Shown piece after piece: positions 22,316 through 28,722 of a stretch of 34,418 nucleotides of DNA. Both the position numbers and the translations under genes were made by a program. This stretch comes from DASWOJ01 sp036398775 (lineage in GTDB: Bacteria; Pseudomonadota; Alphaproteobacteria; Acetobacterales; Acetobacteraceae): assembly GCA_036398775.1 (NCBI GenBank), contig DASWOJ010000029.1, positions 1-34,418 of the forward strand, read 5' to 3'. The notes beneath the pieces are model-generated. The model ran no database searches, was not told where the DNA came from, and worked only from the letters and a program-made list of their open reading frames with translations. Within the stretch, counting starts at the first letter, position 1. The number at the start of each line of letters is the position of its first letter.

Positions 22316-22375
22316 GGATTTCATTATGCATACGGTCCACAGACCTACTTAGACTCTTTTTGACTCACTAAGACC
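22316..22375. other. AT-rich stretch of the putative origin
   Basis: This 60-base stretch directly after the iteron array is markedly AT-rich for the window. It contains GACTC-TTTTT-GACTC, and a CTTAG/CTAAG inverted pair around it. In iteron plasmids the strand-opening region adjoins the iterons, which this position fits. I found no convincing DnaA box (TTWTNCACA) beside it. Confidence 0.5.
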
Positions 22376-22464
22376 CAAGCCTGTGCACAGCCGGCCTAGC
22401 ATGAACGTCGGATCAGCTGACCACACAAGACGCCACCGAGTCGCAAGCTGTCCACCGGCTGGAA

Positions 22465-22482
22465 ACGACCCTTCGGTTCCCG
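22465..22482 (+). repeat. Inverted iteron copy upstream of rep (first)
   Basis: ACGACCCTTCGGTTCCCG matches the reverse complement of the iteron consensus, except for A at position 1 and T at position 8. It lies 83 bases before the rep start. Opposite orientation relative to the main array is typical of operator sites by which a Rep dimer represses its own gene. Confidence 0.65.
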
Positions 22483-22524
22483 TGGACGCCGCAACCCAAG
22501 CCGGCCAGGCGTATAGCCGCGAAA

Positions 22525-22542
22525 ACGACCCCTCTATTCCCG
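22525..22542 (+). repeat. Inverted iteron copy in the rep leader (second)
   Basis: ACGACCCCTCTATTCCCG ends 22 bases before the rep start codon, overlapping the likely leader or promoter. With the following T it is identical over 19 bases to the copy inside rep at 22914. Binding here would directly block rep expression. Confidence 0.72.
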
Positions 22543-22564
22543 TACGTGACCTGAGGCTCCAAAG

Positions 22565-23605
22565 ATGCCTACCATTCCCGACCCAAACACGCGGAATGGA
22601 GGACAGGACGTGGCCGACGAAGCATCCATGAGTGACGCCGAACGCAAGCGACTCGAACGATTCGAGCGGATCAGGCAGAACCGCCGCGGCCGCCGCAATC
22701 CAGCCGTCGTGCCAAGCAAGCTCGCCAGGACCTCCGCATTCGCCCCACGCAAGAAAGGGCTGGTCACCGACAGCAACTTCGTCCGCGTTTACGCTGTCAA
22801 ACCCCACGCTGTGGTCGAAGTGCGGGGAAGGGAGCTTGGCTCCCAGCACCGCGACGCCCTTTACGCCCTATTCCGACTGCGCGCCCGGCGGACCGAGGTA
22901 ACGAACCCGGAATACGACCCCTCTATTCCCGTCACCATGACCAGCCCTAAGCCCAAGCTGATCTACTGGCACACCGAAGCGACTTGGCGGCAACTGCTGC
23001 AGGCCACCGGACGGACGTGCCATGTCAACAACCTGGCGACCCTGCTGCGCGTGCTGGAAGAGATGCGCGCCGTGACCTTCCGGGTATTTGATGGCAATTT
23101 CGATGCCTACGAAGCCGCCGCAAAGCGCGGACGGCTGTCCGGCGCCGGGTTCTCCGACAACCTGCTCGGGCTGATCCAGTGGGACGGCGTGGACCTCGAC
23201 AGCAACATAACCGTCCGCTACGGCGAGTGGGTCAGGCGCACGTTCGAGACCAAGACGCTGGTGAGCCTAAACGGCGATGCCTACTTCAAGCTGCGGTCGG
23301 ACTACGCGAAGAGCTTCTGGCCGTTCATAGATAGCCAACCCTCCTACGACCATGTGAGCGTCGAACTGCTGGCTGACCTGTCTGGCCGCGACTACCGCAA
23401 CGAGACCACCCGGCAGCGCCTCAAGTTCCGTGAGGAAGTGCGCCAGGCGTTCGACGACATGATCGCCGCGGGCGGCCTTGCTTCATGGACCTGCGAAGAT
23501 GTCGGCAGCGGACGGGCTAAATCCTACCGCTACCGCTACGTCCACGCCCTGCCGCGCCAAGGCCTGCTGGAACTGGCGGCCGAAGCAGCAGGCTCCACGG
23601 AATGA
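22565..23605 (+). CDS. Putative plasmid replication initiator protein
   Basis: A 346-residue basic, soluble protein. I do not match it to a named Rep family with certainty. The call rests on the flanking iterons, the adjacent parAB and a winged-helix-like layout. The N-terminus is charged (AERKRLERFERIRQNRRGRRN). A central DNA-binding-like block is LIYWHTEATWRQLLQATGRTCHVNNLATLLRVLEEM, and a C-terminal block runs SYDHVSVELLADLSGRDYRNETTRQRLKFREEVRQAFDDM. It resembles the initiators I recall from Acetobacteraceae plasmids. ATG 22565 has a GAGG a few bases upstream. An iteron copy inside the gene encodes YDPSIPV at residues 117-123. It is convergent with the flavoprotein gene. Confidence 0.72.
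   Translation: MPTIPDPNTRNGGQDVADEASMSDAERKRLERFERIRQNRRGRRNPAVVPSKLARTSAFAPRKKGLVTDSNFVRVYAVKPHAVVEVRGRELGSQHRDALYALFRLRARRTEVTNPEYDPSIPVTMTSPKPKLIYWHTEATWRQLLQATGRTCHVNNLATLLRVLEEMRAVTFRVFDGNFDAYEAAAKRGRLSGAGFSDNLLGLIQWDGVDLDSNITVRYGEWVRRTFETKTLVSLNGDAYFKLRSDYAKSFWPFIDSQPSYDHVSVELLADLSGRDYRNETTRQRLKFREEVRQAFDDMIAAGGLASWTCEDVGSGRAKSYRYRYVHALPRQGLLELAAEAAGSTE
22914..22931 (+). repeat. Iteron copy inside the rep coding sequence
   Basis: ACGACCCCTCTATTCCCG repeats exactly the leader copy at 22525, including the next T (19 identical bases). It lies within codons 117-123 of rep. A chance 19-base match is very unlikely, so it is a real element kept inside the gene. It might serve for handcuffing, titration or roadblock control of Rep synthesis. 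Confidence 0.75.
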
Positions 23606-23629
23606 ACGGGTCGTTTTGCAAAACAGGCC

Positions 23630-25036
23630 CTACCGCCGCAATGTCGCCAGCCCGCGCGCCCAAGCCCGTGCCACCCGTCCGAACAGCACGCCGTCCCAGA
23701 CTGCAAACCCCAATGCTTTCGTGATACCGGACCGGGTGGGATAGGCGATGACGGCGCCTCCCATCGCCCAAGTGGAGGCATTGCCGCGCATCGCCAGGCT
23801 CCATGGCAGCAGCAGCTCTCCTGCCCCGGCGCCAACGATCGTCACGCCGACGACGCGCCGCCCAGCCAGCACCACCCGTGCAAACCCTGCAGCTGTACCA
23901 TCAGCGACCGAACGGTCGTTGTCGGCAAACTCCTCCTGCACAACGCGCACCCGCTTGAAGCGGTGCCGCGCCTCCGTCTCGGTAAGACCGAGTTGCGCTA
24001 GCTCGGGGTCGGTGTAGATGACCGCGGGCAGGTTGGCGTATTGCGCGCCCACCGGCAGGCCGAACCCGATTGCCATCACAGCCAGGCTGCCCTCGTATCC
24101 CGCGGTATGGGTAAACCGCGGGCCAATCCGGCAATCTCCGATAGCAAGCACATGAGGGTTGCTGGTCCGCCGCCGCCGGTCCACCTCGATGCCTTCGGGC
24201 GATGCCCTTATTCCGGCAGCCGCCAATCCCAGCCCGTCCAGCGCCGCCCGCCGTCCCGCCGCGATCAGCAGGTGGCTGCCCAGGACGGCCGCTCCATCAG
24301 CAAGAACCACCTGGATGCCGTCCTGTACCATCCCAACCGATGCAACCGACGTCCCGGCACGCAGGACGACACCCTCCGACGCAAACTGCCCCAGCATGAC
24401 CGCAACGGCATCGCCGTCGTGCTGGGGCAGAGGGGTTCCGCGTTCCAGCACCGTCACCTCGGACCCCAAACGCCGGAAAGCCTGCGCCATCTCGATCCCC
24501 ATTGCGCCGGCTCCCAACACGATCAGGTGGCGGGGCAGCTCCCCCAGGCCGAACAGCGTCTCGTTGGTCAGGTAGGGCACCGACGCCAGCCCTGGTATGT
24601 CGGGAACCGCAGGGCGTGACCCCGTGGCCACGACGATCCGCGGCGCAGACAGGAGCCGGTCTCCGACCTGTACGGTGCGTGCCCCAGTGAAGCAGGCATC
24701 CCCACGCACGACCTCCACGCCCCATGCAGTAAACCGCTCGGCAGAGTCATGCGGCGCTATGGCTGCGATGGCTCCCTGAACATGCGTCCGCACGCCGGCG
24801 AAACTTACCTGCGCACCGGCAGATGACACGCCCATGGCGCCGCCCCGCATTGCGTGCGCCCGCCGGGCAGCGGCGAGCAGCGCCTTGGACGGCACGCAGC
24901 CAGTGTTCAGGCACTCGCCGCCCATACGGTCTCGCTCGACCAGCGCCACCCTGAGTCCCAGCCGGGCGCAACCGCCAGCCGCGGTAAGGCCCGCAGCCCC
25001 GGCCCCGATTACGATGACATCATACAAACAGCACAT
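23630..25036 (-). CDS. Pyridine nucleotide-disulfide oxidoreductase family flavoprotein
   Basis: A 468-residue FAD enzyme of the dihydrolipoamide/mercuric reductase family. The FAD site is YDVIVIGAGAAGLTAA, the redox pair is in GGECLNTGCVPSK, the NAD(P) site is HLIVLGAGAMGIEMA, and the second FAD contact is NPHVLAIGDC. The dimerisation domain contains AVIYTDPELAQLGLTETEA. The usual C-terminal HxHPT box that supplies the catalytic His-Glu pair reads GAVIAYPTRSG here, so the active-site histidine is replaced by Tyr. Classical lipoamide chemistry is therefore doubtful. The gene has a strong ribosome site (AAAAGGAAG) and is divergent from the SDR gene over an 85-base gap. The substrate is unknown. 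Confidence 0.9.
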   Translation of the reverse strand: MCCLYDVIVIGAGAAGLTAAGGCARLGLRVALVERDRMGGECLNTGCVPSKALLAAARRAHAMRGGAMGVSSAGAQVSFAGVRTHVQGAIAAIAPHDSAERFTAWGVEVVRGDACFTGARTVQVGDRLLSAPRIVVATGSRPAVPDIPGLASVPYLTNETLFGLGELPRHLIVLGAGAMGIEMAQAFRRLGSEVTVLERGTPLPQHDGDAVAVMLGQFASEGVVLRAGTSVASVGMVQDGIQVVLADGAAVLGSHLLIAAGRRAALDGLGLAAAGIRASPEGIEVDRRRRTSNPHVLAIGDCRIGPRFTHTAGYEGSLAVMAIGFGLPVGAQYANLPAVIYTDPELAQLGLTETEARHRFKRVRVVQEEFADNDRSVADGTAAGFARVVLAGRRVVGVTIVGAGAGELLLPWSLAMRGNASTWAMGGAVIAYPTRSGITKALGFAVWDGVLFGRVARAWARGLATLRR

Positions 25037-25121
25037 TCCAACTTCCTTTTACCAAGCAAATGGATTACTAAAAGCTATCCGCTGCGCGTCGTGTGCTTCG
25101 GTCCAAGAGGACTTCTTGCAC

Positions 25122-26180
25122 ATGCGCATCCTCATAACCGGAGCCGCCGGCCTGCTTGGCCGGGAGCTCACCGGCCACTTGTCCGGGCGTGGACACGGCG
25201 TTGTCGCGCTGCAGCACCGCAACACCGCCCTGCGCCGCAACGATGGACGCCCAATATCAGCGGCTTCCTGGACCGGCAGCCTAGCTCGGCCAGGTGAGGT
25301 GGCGACGCTCGCAGGAGACGTGGAACAGCCGAACCTTGGCTTGCCCAAAGGCTTGCTGACCGGATTTGACCTGGTCGTGCACTGCGCCGCAGTGACAGGC
25401 TTTGCGTTGCCGGCGGAGACATATGACTCCGTGAACATCCGCGGCACCGCCAATGTCCTGGCCTCGACCGGGGAAACACCAGTGCTGCACGTCAGCACGG
25501 CCTATGTCTGCGGACGACGCTATGGCCCGATTTGCGAAGACGACGGGGATGGCGGGCACGGCTTTCACAATGGCTACGAGCGCAGCAAGGCCGCGGCCGA
25601 GGCGCTCGTTGCATCGGCGCGTGCGGCGGGCCGGACGGTCGCAATCGCCCGTCCATCCATCGTCGTAGGCGACTCCGAAACTGGCGTGATCGGCGTGTTC
25701 GGCAGCATCTACGGCTTGATCCGCTTGGTGGCGGAGGGTCGTATCGGCACGTTGCCGGCTGCCCCCGGCGCCACCCTGAACCTTGTTCCCATAGATCACG
25801 TGATCGGCGGCCTGACCGACATTGCCGAGAACATGCAGGGTGCTGCCGGACGTACGTTCCACTTGGTATCGGGCTGCCCGGTCCCGGTGTCGGCGCTGGC
25901 CGGTCTGGCCTACGATTATCCCATGCTGTATGCGCCACGCCTGGTCACTCCAGAACAGTTCGACCCCGGCGCCTTGCTTCCCAACGAGCGGAGTCTTGTC
26001 GCTCAAGTATCAGCCTTGCTGGAAGGCTACCTGCAAAACAACCCGTGCTTTGACGACCGCAACCTGCAGGCTTTCAGCAGCCGGCAGTGTCCCGCTACCG
26101 GTCAACCCTTCCTGCGCCGGTTGGTGGACCATTGCCTGGCCACCGGCTATGTCACCGCCCGCCGGCAGGCTGCAGCCTAA
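25122..26180 (+). CDS. Extended short-chain dehydrogenase (NAD_binding_4-like)
   Basis: A 352-residue Rossmann-fold oxidoreductase. The nucleotide-binding motif ILITGAAGLLGRELTGHL starts at residue 3. DLVVHCAAVTGF and the NIRGTANVL block follow, then the catalytic Ser/Thr region LHVSTAYVCG and the YxxxK pair in GYERSKAAAEAL. This layout is shared by epimerase/dehydratases and by the reductase domains that reduce acyl thioesters (male-sterility type). The C-terminal quarter is not recognised. The chosen ATG is preceded by AAGAGGA; the longer frame upstream is shadow. Its stop codon overlaps that of the convergent glycosyltransferase (26177-26180). Neighbours suggest lipid or glycolipid chemistry, but no substrate can be named. 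Confidence 0.87.
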   Translation: MRILITGAAGLLGRELTGHLSGRGHGVVALQHRNTALRRNDGRPISAASWTGSLARPGEVATLAGDVEQPNLGLPKGLLTGFDLVVHCAAVTGFALPAETYDSVNIRGTANVLASTGETPVLHVSTAYVCGRRYGPICEDDGDGGHGFHNGYERSKAAAEALVASARAAGRTVAIARPSIVVGDSETGVIGVFGSIYGLIRLVAEGRIGTLPAAPGATLNLVPIDHVIGGLTDIAENMQGAAGRTFHLVSGCPVPVSALAGLAYDYPMLYAPRLVTPEQFDPGALLPNERSLVAQVSALLEGYLQNNPCFDDRNLQAFSSRQCPATGQPFLRRLVDHCLATGYVTARRQAAA

Positions 26181-26905
26181 CGCACGTCAGGGTAATGGCG
26201 GTCCAGCCGTCTGCGCCGGCCAAGCCCCCACGCAATGCCGACCCGCAGGTAGATCCAGTTCGCCCGCAGCCCGCCCCAGGCCGCCACGCGTCGGTCGCTG
26301 GTGATGACGATGCGGTTCACCAGCCTGACCCTGCCCAGCCGCGCCAGGCGTATGCACAGGTCCGCATCCTCCATGACGGTCAACGCCGGATCGCAGCCGC
26401 CCACGGCCAGGAAGTCCGCCCGGCGGAAGAACATCGCATGGTCACCGAACAGCAGCCGCCCCCCGCGCAGGAACAGGCCGGGCCGGAACAGCAGCGGCGC
26501 ATACCAGGTCTTCAACACGTTGTGCAGGCTGGTGCCCCACCATACTCCATCAAGCCCGCTCAGCAGCGGCGTGAAGCCCGCCAGCGCCGTCCGCGGGTCG
26601 GCCAGCACCCGGCGCACGACCGCAACGGCATCATCGGGCAGCAGCGTGTCTGCATGGAGCACCAGCACAAACGGCGCTGATGCTTCCTGCACCCCGCGGT
26701 TGATCTGTGCCGCACGCCCCCGAACCGGATGCTCCACGACCCGAAGGCCGGCTGCCCGCACGATGCCGACCGACCCATCGGTGCTGCCGCCGTCCAGCGC
26801 CAGGATTTCTGCCGGCGCCGGGTCCAGCACCGCCAAATGACGCAGCAGCCGGGGCAGGGCCGCGGCCTCGTTCAGCATCGGGATGACGACTGCGACGCCT
26901 GTCAC
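26177..26905 (-). CDS. Family 2 glycosyltransferase (TIGR04283-like)
   Basis: A 242-residue GT-A-fold transferase: VAVVIPMLNEAAALPRLL, ILALDGGSTDGSVGI, RGRAAQINRGVQEA, LVLHADTLLPDDA (the DxD-like HADT), FFRRADFLAVGGCDPALTVMEDADLCIRL and the final RRVAAWGG region are the family marks. The family TIGR04283 is nicknamed arsenosugar biosynthesis, but nothing arsenic-related lies nearby and that role should not be assumed. The start is GTG at 26905, overlapping the upstream stop (GTGA), which couples it to the partner gene. The longer upstream frame is only the shadow of that partner. A short hydrophobic stretch (WYAPLLFRPGLFL) may touch the membrane. Confidence 0.88.
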   Translation of the reverse strand: MTGVAVVIPMLNEAAALPRLLRHLAVLDPAPAEILALDGGSTDGSVGIVRAAGLRVVEHPVRGRAAQINRGVQEASAPFVLVLHADTLLPDDAVAVVRRVLADPRTALAGFTPLLSGLDGVWWGTSLHNVLKTWYAPLLFRPGLFLRGGRLLFGDHAMFFRRADFLAVGGCDPALTVMEDADLCIRLARLGRVRLVNRIVITSDRRVAAWGGLRANWIYLRVGIAWGLGRRRRLDRHYPDVR

Positions 26906-27480
26906 GGCATCAACTCCGGCCAGCGCGCCAGGTCCTCCGGCCGATCCAGGTCCGCAAGCGCCGGCAACAGGGCAGGGACGACGCCCCGGTCCGCCAGCCG
27001 CCCTGCGGTGATGGTGAACACCTGGTCGGTGCCCCAAGGCATCGCCTCGAACAGGAACGGCATCGGCGTCCGCAAGCCAAGCAGGTAGTAGCCGCCGTCC
27101 TCCGCCGGACCGATCACCGCCGGGGCATTCTGCAATGCAGCGCGTGCGGCCTGCAGACAGGCGGCTGAAAGGTCCGGGATGTCGGCGCCGATCAGGATCA
27201 CCGGGGGCGCGGCCGCACGCAGCAACCGGGCGCCCAGGTCGCCATCGCCCTGATCCACCAGCACCAGCCCTTCACCCAGCCACCCGCGAAACCGCGACAG
27301 CGGCGCACCGGTTGCACGCACCTCCATCGGCAGGCCGCTGTCCCGCATTGCGCCCAGCACCCGCTCCGTCAGCTTCCGGTGCAGCGCCGCGGCAGCATCT
27401 GCGCCCAGGACCGGGATCAGCCGTGTCTTCGCCTGCCCCGGCTCCGGCCAGCGGGTGAACAGCACGATGCGCGGCGTCAT
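26902..27480 (-). CDS. TIGR04282-family glycosyl/nucleotidyl-transferase-like protein
   Basis: A 192-residue protein of the TIGR04282 (DUF2064) family, related in fold to nucleotide-sugar transferases. Typical elements are VLFTRWPEPGQAKTRLIPVLG at the N-terminus, the QGDGDLGARLLRA block, the acidic PPVILIGADIPDLS motif and the VIGPAEDGGYYLLGL segment. The ATG at 27480 is preceded by AAGG. The gene is coupled by a GTGA overlap to the TIGR04283-like gene, a pairing very common in proteobacteria and cyanobacteria. The function of the pair is not established; a two-step modification of a small lipid or sugar is one idea. It is divergent from the sterol-desaturase-family gene with only 42 bases between starts. 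Confidence 0.87.
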   Translation of the reverse strand: MTPRIVLFTRWPEPGQAKTRLIPVLGADAAAALHRKLTERVLGAMRDSGLPMEVRATGAPLSRFRGWLGEGLVLVDQGDGDLGARLLRAAAPPVILIGADIPDLSAACLQAARAALQNAPAVIGPAEDGGYYLLGLRTPMPFLFEAMPWGTDQVFTITAGRLADRGVVPALLPALADLDRPEDLARWPELMP

Positions 27481-27522
27481 CCGGCCTTGCGGGGCAGGGG
27501 AGGGAGCCGCATCTGCTCCAGC

Positions 27523-28353
27523 ATGGCCAACCGCCGCTTTAGCCTGCTCCTCCCCACCCTGGCCCTCGGTGCCGCCGCTGCGATCCTGGTGGGCGAGCGC
27601 CGGTCCCCTTTGCGGCAAAGTACCCAAGCGGAACCAGCCCGCATCATCCGCAACCTCGCTCTCGGCGTCCTCAGCATGGCCGTCGTCTCCGCTGTAGAGG
27701 GCCCGGTCGTCCGGCCCCTTGCCCGGCAAGCTGAGAGCCGGCGCCGCGGCCTAGCCCAGCTCATGCCGGCGCCAGCGTGGCTACGGGACGCCATCTCCTT
27801 CCTAGCCCTGGATTACACGATCTATCTTTGGCACGTCCTGACGCACAAGGTCCCGATCCTGTGGCGGCTGCACCTGGTACATCATGTGGACCTCGACATG
27901 GACGCCACCACAGCGCTGCGGTTTCATGCCGCTGACATGCTCGTGTCCGTGCCTTGCCGCGCCGCCCAGGTCGCCCTGCTCGGCGTCTCGCCACGTGCGC
28001 TCCGGTTCTGGCAGGCCTTTTTCTTCCTATCCGTGCTGTTCCATCATTCCAACCTGCGCCTGCCGCCGGGACTGGAGCGGCGCCTGTCCCGGGTGCTGAC
28101 CACCCCGCGGATGCACGGCATCCATCACTCGACCGTCCGCAGCGAAACCTACAGCAACTGGTCCAGCGGCCTCAGCCTATGGGACCACTTGCACAGCACG
28201 TTCCGTATGGACGTGCCGGACAGCCGCGTGCAGATCGGCGTGCCGGCCTGCCGCGATCCCTCCAGCATCCGGTTGCGCCGTTCGCTCGCCATGCCCTTCC
28301 AGCGGCAAAGCGATGCTTGGCAGCCTCAGCCCGGCCGGCTTGTCCGGACTTGA
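27523..28353 (+). CDS. Sterol desaturase/fatty acid hydroxylase family membrane protein
   Basis: A 276-residue di-iron membrane oxygenase-like protein. It has hydrophobic segments near residues 5-22 and 45-65, and again around LGVSPRALRFWQAFFFLSVLF. The eight-histidine signature is present: HVLTH (HxxxH), HLVHH (HxxHH), FHHSN and HGIHH. Members insert oxygen into sterols, hopanoids, fatty acids or carotenoids at the membrane. The ATG at 27523 follows a GGGGAGGGAG about 16 bases upstream, which is longer than usual, so the start is uncertain by a few codons. The gene is divergent from the TIGR04282/TIGR04283 pair and may share a promoter region with it. The substrate is unknown. Confidence 0.87.
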   Translation: MANRRFSLLLPTLALGAAAAILVGERRSPLRQSTQAEPARIIRNLALGVLSMAVVSAVEGPVVRPLARQAESRRRGLAQLMPAPAWLRDAISFLALDYTIYLWHVLTHKVPILWRLHLVHHVDLDMDATTALRFHAADMLVSVPCRAAQVALLGVSPRALRFWQAFFFLSVLFHHSNLRLPPGLERRLSRVLTTPRMHGIHHSTVRSETYSNWSSGLSLWDHLHSTFRMDVPDSRVQIGVPACRDPSSIRLRRSLAMPFQRQSDAWQPQPGRLVRT

Positions 28354-28722
28354 ACGGGAACAGACGGGGCGTTTGCGGCACTGGTCCGGCCTTGTGGATC
28401 CCCTATGCCAGCGCCGCGAGAACCTAGCCAAGACCTGCGCAGGTCGTGACGCTGCATCGTGCCTACGGTCCTGCGCTCTGACCGTTTTGGTCCAGGCGTG
28501 GCCGTGACGGAGTGGATGCGCCCTGGCATTCCGATGGGCCGGTTCCTCCAACAACTGCAGTTGCGCTCTCTGCAGCAAACAGGTGCGGTTCAGAATACGC
28601 TTCGCATCATTCACGCAACTTAAGGCCGTCCTGAGTGAAGAGGCTTAAACAGTCGGGGCGCATTAACGCCGTGTAAAAGATCTCCGTGCCATGTTGCTGC
28701 ATCCAATTGCAGGACGGGCACG
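28354..28722. promoter_or_regulatory. 369-base gap upstream of the GGDEF-EAL gene with two perfect palindromes
   Basis: No gene is supported here. Two perfect palindromes stand out: GACCTGCGCAGGTC (28432-28445, 14 bp) and CAACTGCAGTTG (28552-28563, 12 bp), with another CTGCAG ten bases after the second. The last 100 bases are richer in A and T. These may be operator sites for the signalling gene that follows; no factor can be named. Confidence 0.4.

Noticed and set aside
26177..27480. Arsenosugar biosynthesis locus
   Set aside because: Only the nickname of the two transferase families suggests it; no radical SAM, ArsM or ars genes are nearby.
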